DNA of 64,000 nucleotides from Eleginops maclovinus (GCF_036324505.1 NC_086368.1:12186921-12250920), one strand, 5' to 3'. Positions 13,224-25,640 are shown, counted from the stretch's first letter. Numbers and translations are program-made. The notes: generated by a model from the sequence alone, not told the origin.

Positions 13224-16200
13224 TTATTGCAACCACTTTGGCACTTCCACCTGTGGGAGGAATAAAATGTTAATTAGTAATTTAATGTGAGGAAGTATTA
13301 TGGCAGAGCTAAACCTTGATGGAGGGTTGGATGTTTGCATTAATCTGGCAATACGCCAAGGATCATTATACAGGTGTGATGCTTCCATGTGTATTAGTAA
13401 ATTGTTTTTCTGAAAATAATTTTAAGGAAAACTGTGCAAAGTTTGTTTTTCTGGGATCCACATTTGCATTCATCACAGTCCCTGTACCATCCAACATCAT
13501 GGTGCTTCATGTTGTGCAATTTTAGCAAAGGAATTCACATTTGCCTTTGTCAGTAAACAAATGTTCGAAGGATTGTTTAGGTAACACTTGAGGTAACATG
13601 AAACCATATACGGTATACAAACACACTGCATATAGCTTTAACTATTGATTGAAACAGAGAAAAACATCATACATAGCTGAGGAAATGAAGTGATAGACTA
13701 TCAAACGTAAAACTTGAACTTAAAAAGAGTATCTGCACACAAAAATTCTTTGCAAAAATCGTTTAACAAGCAAGCTATTGGGCAGAGACCTCTTCAAAGT
13801 AAGAACAGGAAGTCAGTGAATGCAATAGCAGTAAAGTTCAAAGGGTAATCCCCTAATTGGCACAAATGCAAAACACCTGTGCCAATCAGTTGAACCTGTA
13901 TATGTGCTCATTGAAAGTTGTTGCACATATTTGAGTATTCAGATGCTCCCTTTCATTAAATACTTATCAAAAACCAAGGGTTTGGAGATTTAACAGTATC
14001 TACAACATAATATTGTGATCTTAAAGTGATATTGTCTTACACCTCTACGTACCTTCTTGAGTTGTTTCTTATTGCTCCCTCTGATTGAGGCGAGCAGTTG
14101 GTCCCTCGTGTTCTCATTACCGCCTGGGCTTTTTCCATCCAGCTTCCTCTGGGACACGGGGGTCAGAGAGTTCCTCAGGGCGTCTACATTCAGCATGGGA
14201 GGGGGAGGAGGCGGTGGTCCACCCCCAGGTGGAGGTGGGGGTGGTGGTGGAGCCCCACCTCCAGCTCCTCTTTTAGGAGTCAGCTTTGGTGAAGGCATGG
14301 GTGAGGGTATGGGAGAAGGTTTAGGGGAAGCTCTTGGCGAGTTTCTCAGAGATCCTCCACCCCCTGTCTTGGGGACCTCAAGCGCCCCCTTCTTCTCGCC
14401 GTTGGCCTGGGCCAGCTTCTGCTCCTGCAGGCGCTTCTGCCTCTGTCGGTCCATGTTGCGACTCAGTATGTTGGTCGTAGTCATCCTGGGTCCGGCTAAC
14501 TCAAAGTGGTAGCCCAGTTTGAGCAGCGTGAAGTTCTCCTTCAGGATCTTGGTCATCTCCATCTCAGTCTTCCCACCACAGATGTGACGCTGGTTTTGAA
14601 AGCGGAGCTCAGTCAGGGTGGCGTTGTGTGGCAGCCCCTGGATCAGAGACAGGATGCCCTTGCCGGTGAGATGGTTGGAGTCCACGTTGATGCTGGTGAT
14701 GGTCTTGTTGTTGCGCAGCATGCCTGAGATGGCATAAGCCACGTGGTCGTCCGCACGGCAGTTAGCCAAAGCTAACTTCTTTACATTGGTGTTATTGCGC
14801 AAAGCCTCTGCAAACTCTATGAGCGTTTTCGTCTTTATGACCTCCGAGTTGTTGACGTTGAGCTCATCGAGGGAGGGGTCGTTGCTGCGAACCTGCTCCA
14901 TCAGCTCATCAAACATGCTTGAGTCTTCATCCTCCTCCTCTTCCTCCTTTGACTTGCTGCTTGGACTGTTTTTTGCCATACAGTTGCCAAGTTTATCACT
15001 TTCCTCAGCTTTCTCTACTGTTCCTTTACTCTGCTCATCATCCTTTTTCTCCTCTACTTTCTTCTCCTTCTCTTTGACGTGGTCACTATGATTAACCAGC
15101 TCTTCTCTGTCTGTTCTTTTCTCGGCCTTGTCATGTTTCACCTGCACCTCACCTTTCTCTGATGCCTGTCGCTCAAGTTTCACATCAGGCTTCTTTGTAT
15201 CTTCAGCTTTCTTCTCCTCATCTTTAGGCTTCTTCTCTTCTGGTTTACTCTCAGGAGCTGGGCTTTCTTGTGCCTTGCTCTGCTTCTCCAACATTTTAGA
15301 GACAAGACCCTGTGTCCTGAAACTCTCCGATCGTCTCTCCTTCTCCTTGCCAACCTCCTTCTCATGTTTTTCTCGTAGCTTCGAGATAATGTCCTTGGTC
15401 TTGCTTTCATCTTTTCTCCTGCAGTCTTCTTTCTTGTCTTTGCTGTCATCCTTTTTTTCCTGTAACTTAGAGATCATATCCTTTGTTTTGCTACCTGTGC
15501 TCTCTCTGATGTCTCTTCTGTCTCTTATCTTGTTGTCTTCCTGTCTCTCTTTGGTATCCTCTTTCACATCACTCTCTCTGCTTCCCTGCTTCCTGTACCG
15601 ACTCGAAAGACGACTTCGCTCCTCATTAGAATTTCCAGGACCTTTACTGTTTCCCTCCTCCACATTCATATCTATTTCACCTGAGCCACTAGCTTGTCTT
15701 CGTAGCCCTACTGTCACGTCCTCGTTCCCCTCCTGGCTCAGGCCCATCTTCCTCAGATATTCCTGCTTCCGGCTCTCCTTCCTTGGATCCCCCTGCAGGA
15801 CAACGAATTTGAGGATTATTAGGTAGGATATATTAGAGTTATGTCACAAAGTAAATCACCTAAATTGAATCTAATACCATTTTCTTGCATATACTTGTCT
15901 GGTGTAATACAACCGCAATACCTAAATATTGTCAGAAAGCTCCTCGTCCATCTGCTCAACACACACACCCTCCCTGACACAACATGGCATGTGTGTTTAC
16001 ATTCAGTAAAAGGAGAAGGAGATGTCTTTTTTTTCATTGCGCAGGGATACATTTGTGGGGAGTAGCTTGCAAAGTGTTTGATTTGTGAGTCTCCATCTGT
16101 TTTGCCGTGCGACACTGTGGCCCTGGCAGATGTATCCTTAAAAGGCAGTGAGCGTGGGAGCAATCAACCAAGGAATTCCATCAGGCCGGGATTAAGAAGC

Positions 16201-17012
16201 TCCGCAGGGCCTCTGCTCCATCCACTGAAGTGCCTCTCCTCTAAACACACACTGCAAGAAACCTGGCTCTCTAACAAGGTGGGCTCTTCAAGTGTCATCG
16301 GAATAACATCAATGTTTTTCTGTGTTTCTGATACTGTTGTTAGATGTTGATTAAGAATGTGAAATGTGATTAAGCCTCACAGGGAAAACTGTATTTACCC
16401 TGGCACAGAAGCAAACTCTACACTATTTATGAGCTGATGGAGTCAGTGTCCATGAAGTCCAGTTGGCGCTTTACTTCAAGCTAAATGAAAAATGGCACAT
16501 GAAAGCTATCATTAGACTACCTCAGGGACATTGGATGTTACATAAGATGGACCTTTATTGATCCCCCTAGGGAAAGGATGTACTTTATCAGACATGAGTC
16601 CATACATTGTCACTTGAGTTTTTAAACTCATCTCAGACCACTGACATACAAACATCTTGAAATAGTAATGGGTTTAGTCTTATCCAATATAAGGTGACAC
16701 TTCACCAGACAAAGATTCACAAACCTCCAAAGGCTGCTCCCTCTCGCTGAGCCTCCCTTTACGGTCACTCTCTCGCCTGCTGTCCAGTTTACAGTCCCGG
16801 TCATTGTTTCTCATAGAGGGTGCTGCGTCCTGGCTCGCCCCTTGGGCGAGGACCTTACCATCGTCCGGCTTGAGGTCTGGCACTTTCATCATGTCCTGCT
16901 GAAGCTCCTCCACCTCCTCAGGGGAGAGGGTGGACAGCAGGGTGTCTAAATCTGGGTCCTCGCTGACCTGGCGGCCAATACGGGTCAGGCCTTTCATCCT
17001 TCTCCTGGACAT
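13224..17012 (-). CDS. lmod1: Leiomodin-1, smooth-muscle actin filament nucleator
   Basis: Seen: three coding exons, 16725-17012 (96 codons), 14053-15792 (580 codons) and 13224-13250 (8 codons plus stop), 684 aa. The start is the only in-frame ATG, with ACC before it. Residues about 12-40 match the tropomyosin-binding helix (RQVSEDPDLDTLL). A Lys/Glu-rich low-complexity region covers about 112-385 and contains three repeats around KTKDIISKL. A leucine-rich-repeat actin-binding domain follows at about 386-540 (LDELNVNNSEV, NNKTITSINVDSNHLTGKG, GYHFELAGPRM). Then come a Ser/Pro-rich linker, two polyproline runs near 605-635, and a C-terminal WH2 motif (RDQLLASIRGSNKKQLKKV) completed by the tiny last exon ending EVPKWLQ. 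Known: leiomodins bind three actins through these sites; LMOD1 is the smooth-muscle form. The exon 1 donor (GAG|GTTTGT) is weak, but it is the only one found that keeps phase. Confidence 0.95.
16136..16145. promoter_or_regulatory. lmod1: CArG box (CCTTAAAAGG) in lmod1 intron 1
   Basis: Second perfect CC(A/T)6GG element, 580 bases inside the first coding intron. Function inferred only from the motif and the gene's known muscle control. Confidence 0.4.
16547..16582 (+). repeat. Short repeat remnant (CTTTATTGATCCCCCTAGGG)
   Basis: GACCTTTATTGATCCCCCTAGGGAAAGG matches the short word 'tttattgatcccc-agggaaa' seen in many fish repeats. In lmod1 intron 1. Confidence 0.3.
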
Positions 17013-17470
17013 GGTTTCCTTATAACTAGGGTACAAGCTATTACACGCGTCAAGAAGGAAATGTGGTTTCTCTGGAGGAGCTGAGTCTGATTATTTAGAA
17101 AACAGAATAGGTCTGGAAACACTAATATGTTGGACTCTCTTTTCTTCTGTCAATAGTTATCCAGACCTGGAAGAAACTAAAACCCAATCCCATACCTGTC
17201 CATACTGTGTGGTATGTTCTCCCTTAAGGTAAGGAAGCGAGTATTCCCATTAGACAAAGCTGGCGTCCTGCTGTGCCGTCGCACCCTGCTCACCAAAAAG
17301 CCAGCGGAGGCATCAATCCTGTTGCAAAGAGGCTAGACTCCCAGTCTTACAGAGAGGGGTACCAGTGATGAAGTGCGAGAGCCTCGCATCATCAAAGCCG
17401 ACTGTGAGGCTGGGACATTCTTCGAAATCCTGCAAAAGTGCATGTCCATATTTAGATCAGGGTACACACT

Positions 17471-17480
17471 CCTTTAAAGG
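17471..17480. promoter_or_regulatory. lmod1: CArG box (CCTTTAAAGG), lmod1 5' region
   Basis: A perfect CC(A/T)6GG serum-response-factor element about 460 bases before the lmod1 ATG. A near-match CCATATTTAG lies at 17446-17455. Human LMOD1 is a known SRF/myocardin target, so this is the expected control logic. Confidence 0.55.
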
Positions 17481-20400
17481 TAATGGGGAGGGCTGAAGTT
17501 TACAGAGGCGCCAGAGAACAGACTTCCTATTACACAGTTTATGTTTATATTGAAACCAGTTTCTAATATTTCTGTTTAGTAATGAATCTAATTTTAACCA
17601 TTCAGAATTTCACAACAGATCTTTCTGCCATAGTTAAAACATCAGTGTTTCTATTAGGAACTGTTTTCCTAGATTCTTGAATCAACATCAACAAGTTAAA
17701 GTTAACGCTCAAGTTAAAAATAACGTTTTGTTTTTACAGGAGCTCAATAAAACCCCAACAGGCCAATGATTAAAGAAGGAACATATGAATGATGTGTTGG
17801 ACTAATTGAATAAGTGCAGTGAACGTAGATCGGCTAACCCTTGTGCTAAACAGCTAAAGGTTCAGACAAAGATACTAAAATAAAGAAGCAGAAATCATGT
17901 TCTCATAACGTACTAAAATGATCCAAAATGTTTTAAAAAGTCAAGACAATTCTGGTAAAGGGACAAAAATAAATACAAAATGTAATATATGTAAATTCAA
18001 TGGTTTGAGCATAATATAAATGAATGTAATGATTGTATTTATATATTTTTTGCTCCATGCTCACACAGCTATGGCTATCAAGTACTGTATATGTAGACAT
18101 GTAGTGTAGTATTTTTCTAAAATAAAATAGGAATCTAATGAAAGTAATACAATGCTATTCATTGGCTGGGTGTGTTGGTGGGCTGTGGAATTGTTAAATG
18201 TACATATGTCACAATTTAAAGGCATAATATACACTGTAATCATGTTTAACTTGGTCACAAATAGGTTATTGATAAATAATGAATGGTTAATTACAATCAG
18301 TGAGTTTAGTGGCATAGATTTGTGTTGGATAAGATATTGCCTCAGATGACAATGAAATAACGTATTAACCAACATGTGAACAGGTTAATATGGACCTCTA
18401 GTGGTCAAACATATGTAAACACTACCTCCTTTTCAAAATGTTGTATAATTAGATTTCTTGAAAACAATAAGACACGCAGACAGTTGTATTTTTACATTCC
18501 AAAGTTAGATTTTATGTTAATAGAAATAAAAACTTTTTACTTACTTTATGTTAAAGTGTCATTCCATCCATATGACAAGACAAAAAGTAACATATCTAGA
18601 CAAGTTATTTTGCCAACTGATGTCAGTTTCAGTAAACACACTCATGGAGTTGGTTTAGAGCAAATGTTTTGTCAAACTACATATGAAAGCATCTCACGAA
18701 GAAAAAGTCCAGTGTTCTTTGTGCTTTACAATGGCTCAACAAATCTGTACAAATGGACTTGGCCATTTAAGGAAACAATTTATTCTGTAAACTAGCAGAG
18801 ATAGTTCTCGTTTGGGGACAAGTTACAGCAGTGAGTCCCAAGGAAGTGCCCAGACTTCTCTAATCGATCAGCATAATATTATTAATGTCTCACTTCGACA
18901 TGAGATACATTACACCCGATAAAGATCATCATCACCTATTAGTAGTCAGACAGCTTACTGTACAACACGTGCTCGATGCATCACAATTCACACATCTTAC
19001 AAAAAGGAACAGGGCTGTGCAAGATGCTAAAGCCAATTACAGAATCATTACAGGTTACAGGCCCTGACCTCACATGAGCCCAAATCTGTAAGTGTGAATT
19101 AAAAGGAGGTTTGACATTTTGGGAGACGCACCTATCTGCTTAGCTCGTCGTTGACCGCCAGATCAGAAGACTGATACCACTTGCATCTGTGTGGTAACTT
19201 TAAAAGTTAGCTTAGCCCAAATACTGTAAAGAGAGGGAAACCGCTAATAATCGAAATTGAAATTTCAAATAAAAATATTTACTAAGCAATTTTTTTATTT
19301 TCTCAATTACATTATGTATTTGATATTACAATTATGATGAGCAACAATTTGATTGTTTATATCTGAAATGTTTAAGTATGTTATTGCAGTTCATTATAGA
19401 AATTTAAAAGAAAGGTAGAAATCCGACATTTAAAGCCCAAATATGACCGGAAAATGGGACATAATTTAATCTTTAGGAACAATAAGGTTGTTCATATATG
19501 AAATCTTCTTTTTGACAATAATATTATATTTACAGAAAACTGTAATTTAACTCTGGTCTGCCACTGCATTGTTAAAATGATTACTTATACCTGCTAAGGA
19601 TTCTAAGAAATCCCAGATATATTCCCAAAATGTCAAACTTTAATTTTAAAAGAGAGGTGATTAATAAAATAGACTTCATTTTTTGGCTTTGGAGCTAGTC
19701 CACAAGGTGAGAACCCATTCACAGTAAAAAGTACCCTCAATTATTATAATAAATACCAAACGTATTCTATGTTAGGATTTACAATTTTGTTTAACATAAC
19801 GTGTTACATTATCATAACATATTCAGCTGAAGAATATGAAAAACACATTTTAAATATGAATCAGTTTTTTCCTCTTCATGGTCATTTAATGTAGTCTGAA
19901 CATTTGTTTTAAGTGAGCAGCATTGACCTGCATCTCTCCTGACCTGATACATTACAAAAAATAAACATTAACAACATAAACATGAAATCACTGGAAAACA
20001 TCCTACCTGGCATTATGGGATTAGTCTAAAGATTTCTAATTCATTTAAAACCAGAAGAGAAGCATGAGAGGACAGATTACTTTGACTGGGGTAGCATGCT
20101 GATGGCGAGATGTTACATTGTGTGTTGCAGCTAATATACCACCATGACGTAAATTAGTCAAGTCAGATACAAAGAAGAAAAGTTGGAACAAAAGACGACT
20201 AAAGGCTTCTTACACGGAATAAAGAGTACCTTAAAGTCATTCTGCACATTTAGGACAGGATCACGCTGCCATTTTGAGCCACATATTTCACCTTTTGTTC
20301 AAACATGTAGTTTGGTTTTCCTCTCAGCCCCTATCACATCACGTGGGGAAAAACATCAAATGCAGAAATAAATACATCATGTAATCATATTAGTGTTTGG

Positions 20401-20770
20401 CCTGGAATGTAGCTTCAGGCAGTTATTCATTGATTCAAATTCATCAAAAGTGACAAACTAAATCACTCTTCTCTCGAAAATCTAAAGAGGAAGCGTGTTT
20501 AATTTTTTAGAAAATCCCGTCTGACCCCTTTCCTGTAAGGTAATGACCCCCGTCTTCAGGAGACACCCTGTCATTGAGGTGCCAGAGCCCAAAGTGGCAG
20601 CACAGAGTCACTTTGAGGGAGAGTGTGACAGCCTCCGCAAAACCAGACGGGAGCAAGTAGTCGCCAGGATGCGGACCAGATTTTGACTAAATACTCCAGA
20701 AAAGTAGGACAACATTGTAAATATACATAAAAAAAACACTAACTTAAAGTGCCTGCTGCTGGTCGAGCTG

Positions 20771-20772
<2 letters not shown>
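17481..20772. other. Intergenic spacer between lmod1 and shisa4, partly shisa4 3' UTR
   Basis: Contains the degenerate repeat at 19.1 kb and otherwise AT-rich sequence. A 139-residue plus-strand open frame at 18376-18795 has no recognisable homology and AT-driven composition. Confidence 0.5.
19100..19255 (+). repeat. Degenerate dispersed teleost repeat (GACATTTTGGGA / GTTAGCTTAGC family), 5' part
   Basis: The words TTTGACATTTTGGGAGACGC, AGAAGACTGATACCAC, GTGTGGTAACTTTAAA and GTTAGCTTAGC appear in the order I recall from a high-copy fish repeat. Intergenic, between lmod1 and shisa4. It is the left half of the family; the copy near 59.35 kb carries the right half. Confidence 0.6.

Positions 20773-20812
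<40 letters not shown>
20773..20812. repeat. (GT)n microsatellite, second CA repeat in the probable shisa4 3' UTR
   Basis: About 40 bases of TG on the plus strand, 82 bases beyond the first tract. Confidence 0.95.
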
Positions 20813-20815
<3 letters not shown>

Positions 20816-20893
20816 ACAGTGTGTTTGAGTGTGAGATTGTTGCTGCCTTTTATTTTCAAACAGTCCTTTTTCTCAATTGCTGTTGTTTCCCAC

Positions 20894-20894
<1 letters not shown>

Positions 20895-20968
<74 letters not shown>
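20895..20968. repeat. (GT)n microsatellite just downstream of the shisa4 stop codon
   Basis: About 74 bases of TG on the plus strand; in shisa4 mRNA this is a CA repeat that starts about 10 bases after the stop at 20979-20981. Confidence 0.95.
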
Positions 20969-20969
<1 letters not shown>

Positions 20970-20978
20970 ATGAGCCCA

Positions 20979-23900
20979 TCAATGACCAGGATACTGAGGT
21001 GGTGAGTAAGGTGGGGGGGCTGAAAAACAAACATAAAGAACGTCAGATCTTCATGTACTGCTGTGACCATGCTAAGAAGAGTCATTAGCTGGTAGCATGA
21101 AATATGCAAAAACAATCTGCCTCTCAAATCAGGAGAAGTCTTGGCTTTTTAACCTCGGCATGTTTGCTGCGGCGGTTCGAAGAAGCACTCATTGCCTTTC
21201 TCCCCGTGTATACTGGTGTCAGCAGGACTGGTGTCATATTCTATGATTGAATAGAGCCACTTGTCTTTGGTGACACCATTTGGATTTGGTATAGTTTAAA
21301 ATGCACTGTTTTGGTTTGCAATAATTTATATGCAAGAAATGGAAATGGAAATCATTTCTAACATATTACATTCAACACATTTAATTACGGCTGTAACAAA
21401 CACATTTTCAAGTATGCTGATTAATTATACATTAAAGTTTCAGGAGTCTGTTGTGTTTCCGGATGTCTAGTCAATCCACGACCCACAGTGTAGGTATTCA
21501 GTTGAATAGGATTTTAAACAGAGAAAAGCCGGACATCTTCAGATTTAAGAGGCAGCAATTTCACATGAATATTTTCGATGATTTATCGATATTTTAAATG
21601 GTAATTATTCCTTTCAATTGACATATCGTTGCAGCTCTATATGTGAAGTCACTCTTACCCTGGCCGTATGCAGGATCCATCATGTGTGGGGGATAATGTC
21701 CAGGTGGCATCATAGGGTACTGTGGGGGCATGCCCGGGTACTGGGGCGCCATCGGATACCCTGCATGTAGATACTCGTGGGGTCCTAGGGGTTTCCCGTA
21801 AGCATCATACATTGGCTCCACTGGATAGCTGGCCATGGGGATGTGCTGGGCTGCTGGTCAAAGGTGACAGAATGAGAATACTCATGGAATCTATAACAGA
21901 AAGGACATCATTAAGAGGAGGGGGGGGTCTCACCATCGTAGGGCGTCCTGCCCCTCTGCTGCCTCCTCTGGTAGAGGTAACAGCAGGAGCACATGAAGCA
22001 GCAGACCATGGTGGCGATGATGGCCACAAACAGGAGGATAGAGGAGGCGATGCCGGCTAACGTAGTGGGGCTGAGGAGAGAGACAAAGGAGGACTTAAAA
22101 CAATGAAGCTTTACTTTCATCACCCAGCCTCGTGTCGAGGATTAAAGTGGAGATATGAAACCCTTGATTCAGACCCCACGTTAACCGCTGGCCGACCCTG
22201 AAATCACACCCGAGTTAATGACGTACACCACGCATCTCTCCATCTCTGCGTCTCAGTGAAGCTACAAGGCCCTCCATTTGAGCCCAGCCTCCCCCGCCCG
22301 CTGCTGATCTCCAGCCGGACTTAATAAGCTGCAGGTTGTCTGCTCGCTGCCAGATAGTGATGGATGCTGTGTTGGAAAGCTCCATGTTGCAGTCTCTCAG
22401 GTACGACATTGCTTAGACCAGAACTATAACGATCCCTCCCAGAGGATAGTCGGTGTGATAGAACAACTAATGAGAGCATATCACACTGTGGGGGCAAACA
22501 CAAGGCAATTAGAGTCAAATGCAGTCAGTGGGACACGAGCACATCCTTTAATAACATTTGCAGGAAGGACACTTACATTTTCCATGCTGGGATTGGAATG
22601 TGTTTTTACAGGATACATTTCAGGTCAGGTTTCTTTAACTAGGGGATCATCAATCGGTCGCCCAGAATCACCAATTTGAATGCAATTGTGGCAGACATTT
22701 GTTTTGGTAGTTAATGGAAGAACTTCTCCTTATTGTTGCACATTTCTGGCATTTAGAGTTAAGTCTGATCGTCTGACAATTGGAACCTGCTCTCGATGCC
22801 CATCCCTACTTCTCTTGGGTCAGATATTATTGTCAGTATAGTGTGTACTTTGTATAGATTTATGTTCATCGATGTCGGAGCACATATCTGATACTGCAGA
22901 CGGTGGCAACAAATTTCCTCTAGCAGGATGTTAAAGCATCTCTCTGCCTTCAGAAAACAAGACATATCTGATCCTGCAGTGATGGCCTTGAATTGTGAAT
23001 ACAGACACTGCATGGTGTGGAGAAAATAACTAAATAAGTCATTAAATGAAAACCCTGCCGCTGCCCCCACCTGAACTGGAAGAGCATGCAGCGTTTCTGC
23101 TCCCTCTCTGTGATCATCTTGAAGGCGTCCAGGCAGCAGTAGCGTCGGTGGCAGTTCCCGCAGCAGAACGTGATGAGAGGGCAGTCGAAGCCGTTGTGCC
23201 AGGTGCCGTTTTTATCCACGTACCACAGACAGTCCTCATTCGCACTGACTGCAAAACAAACAAGTCAAAAGTGTCAGGCGGGAGGACATTACAGGGAACA
23301 CAAGGTAGCTCAAACTTCAGCTCTGGAGGATTTATTGTCCTGCCTTTGATATCTCACTTTCTCTGAGTTTACCAACATGCTGTTGTTTTATCGCACACAC
23401 TTACAGATACTGCTTTGTTCTGCCTTGAGGAAAAAATAAATGTTAGTTTTGACGGTACTAGCTCTTTTTAGTTTACAGTCTTCTGGTTCCAGGCCAAATA
23501 CACTCATAATACATTATTCAACAGTTCACTGTGGCAGGAGTTGAAAAGTTATAAAGGTGAATAATATAAAAATAATGTTTGTGTTTTTACTTGTAGTTCT
23601 GCAACTAAGGAATTTTTATTTGATCATTCGGTCTTTGACAGCAATGCCCTGAATCCCAAATATGATCTGTGCAGTACAAATGTTTGATAACTGACTGAGA
23701 AACATTTGGCATACTGTGAGAACATCAGAATACACACATAGGAAGTCATAAATTGAGTTGAAAGGAACTGGTTTGATTATATTTTCTACAATATAGCATT
23801 TCAGGCACGCCAACAGCCTGCTCACAGCCACAAGTGTGTAAGGCTGCTAAAAGTCACACCTTTTTTTTCCTATGAGTTTTCATAGGTCTGTGCGAGAAAT

Positions 23901-25419
23901 GGTATACATAAAGCATCGCTGACTATACAAACTGACTGAATACTGTAAACTAAACAGTGTATTTATTCCCAGAGAGCTGCTGTCCCTTTGTTGATGTCTC
24001 TGTGTGTATAAACCCAATGGAAACTTTGCTAGAGGACGTCTGCAGTATATTGTTGAGCTTGATCTATTTATACTGGAACCTGAAACGGTTTAGACTTTTG
24101 GACAAAAGCCTTTGAAGACTTGGCATGGAGAATACTTATTCTGTCATTTTAGTTTAAGGACTAATATTACAAAATATTTTATTGAGAGTCTGTGTAACTA
24201 TTGTCTGGTTGTTTACACTTCTGTACACACCCCGTCTTAAAATTAATGTGTGCTTAACTTGTTGAATAGCAGCTAAGTTAATGCAAAACAACAATTTAAT
24301 GTGACCTTATTGTAATAGTTTGTTGTGCATACTGCATATTTTATAAAAAGCTTAAATACTTTGAAAAATCCTGCATTCAAAATTTTACTCATGTAAAAGT
24401 ACTAAAGTATCAGCATCAAATATACTTTAAGTACCACGAGTAAAAGTCCTCATTATGCAGATTGGCCCATTTTAGAATAGTATTTATTGTATATTATGAT
24501 TTAATTATTGATGTATTTCAGTTTCATCAATGTTTGTACATGTGAACTAATTTTAATTATTTTGTATACTTCAGTGTAGCTTGTATATTTTACTCCAGGT
24601 TTTTTAAATGTTGATTACATACATTATAATCCAAATCTGCAAAGTAACTAAAGGTATTACATGTTTTTAGTAGAGTAAAAGTGCACTATTTAGGTCTGAA
24701 TAGAGTTGAAGTACAAAGTAGCAAAACATTGACATACTCAAGTAAAGTACAAGTACCTCAGAGGTTACTATTTATTTGCTTTATACCACTGGCAAAAAAA
24801 TAATATCAATTAAAAAATGTATCTAAATGATAATGCATTAAAATAATACAAAACAAACAACGCAATCAAAAACATTGTCTGTATTGCAAAAGGACCGAGA
24901 CATCATTTCAAACGAATGAAGCAATTGGATACACTGCAACGGATACATGTTTCATACATTTGATAAGCATTGGGTAATGTAGGATTTGTTTTACAGCGAA
25001 ACTTACTACACTAACCGTCAGGTTATCAATATCCGAATGCGACCGGAAAATAGAATTTGCCTTTTAAGTATAAAAACTTCCAGAAAACTCGCACATAATG
25101 TCGATAAACAAACGCATGAAGAGCAGCAGTTCACAGGAGACTGAACTGATGAATGTTAAGATTATGTGGTCGGACTCTGCACAGTGACCCACGGTGGGAA
25201 GTTATCCAGGCCCCACGTAAACGTCGAGGTCTGGAAGTAAACACCGACAGTCGACTTTATACTGATGCATTAATAACTGCACGCGGAGCAGACGTTGAAC
25301 CGTTAGCTAGCCGAGCGGCCTGCACGGTTATCCGTAATCTTACCGTGAGAAGAGCATAGGACCACGGTGAGCAGCACCAAACCCGCCGCCATGAGCGACA
25401 TGTTGCCCGCTGGAAACAT
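20979..25419 (-). CDS. shisa4: Shisa family member 4, single-pass cysteine-rich membrane protein
   Basis: Seen: five coding exons at 25344-25419, 23071-23248, 21934-22070, 21659-21850 and 20979-21019; phases close at 624 bases, 207 aa. Exon 1 is an N-terminal signal peptide (MAAGLVLLTVVLC core). Exon 2 holds the extracellular Shisa cysteine domain, starting ANEDCLWYVDKNGTWHNGF and running through FCCGNCHRRYCC. Exon 3 carries the transmembrane helix (LAGIASSILLFVAIIATMV) followed by a cysteine cluster CCFMCSCCYLY and a basic stop-transfer stretch. Exons 4-5 form a Pro/Tyr/Met-rich cytoplasmic tail with a PPPY (PPxY, WW-domain ligand) motif near the end. Known: Shisa proteins are ER or plasma-membrane adaptors; the role of SHISA4 is poorly defined. 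The last exon is only 41 bases; I chose it because its acceptor and phase fit and it gives PPPYSPPQYPGH, close to the human tail. Confidence 0.92.
24360..24780 (-). repeat. Dispersed percomorph repeat (AAGTAAAAGTAC family), reverse orientation
   Basis: The stretch holds the recurring words TGCATTCAAAATTTTACT, GTAAAAGTACTAAAGTATCAGCATC, TTTAAGTACC and CTCAAGTAAAGTACAAGTACCTC, which I recognise from a very common dispersed repeat in spiny-rayed fish. No coding potential. It lies upstream of shisa4 exon 2, inside intron 1. Family name not assigned. Confidence 0.65.
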
Positions 25420-25640
25420 CCTGCTAATTCAACACTAAGAGAGGGATATTGTGAAGAACAGGTGCAAATAACAATAATAACCCGACTAACGGTCGTTGGC
25501 AAACATTGCCTTGGCTACGGAACAGCATAGAGGAGTAGCGGTAATTTATCCGTCGAGATGACACATCGCTGTGACGCCGTGCAGCCCGGAGAAGAGGATG
25601 ATGCCTTTACGTGCTGCGTGAACAATCGCAGAGAAATCTC
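25344..25640 (-). promoter_or_regulatory. shisa4: shisa4 CpG-rich promoter and first exon
   Basis: CpG density rises from about 25150 to 25620, covering the first coding exon and 200 bases upstream. No TATA box. Upstream AT-rich sequence resumes at about 25650. Confidence 0.45.

Noticed and set aside
14057..14512. 151-residue plus-strand open frame with Gly runs
   Set aside because: Antisense of the lmod1 polyproline region.
15128..15826. 232-residue plus-strand open frame rich in Ser/Phe/Leu
   Set aside because: Shadow of lmod1 exon 2 on the opposite strand; composition mirrors the Lys/Glu-rich region.
17013..17036. N-terminal extension of lmod1 upstream of the chosen ATG
   Set aside because: The extension would start at a TTG codon; the first real ATG with good context is at 17012.
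18376..18795. 139-residue plus-strand open frame
   Set aside because: No motif or homology; AT-driven; no promoter or splice sites supporting it.
21594..21658. Read-through of shisa4 exon 4 as the normal C-terminus
   Set aside because: A good donor at 21658 and a matching in-phase last exon at 20979-21019 give the family tail; the read-through tail does not resemble Shisa4.
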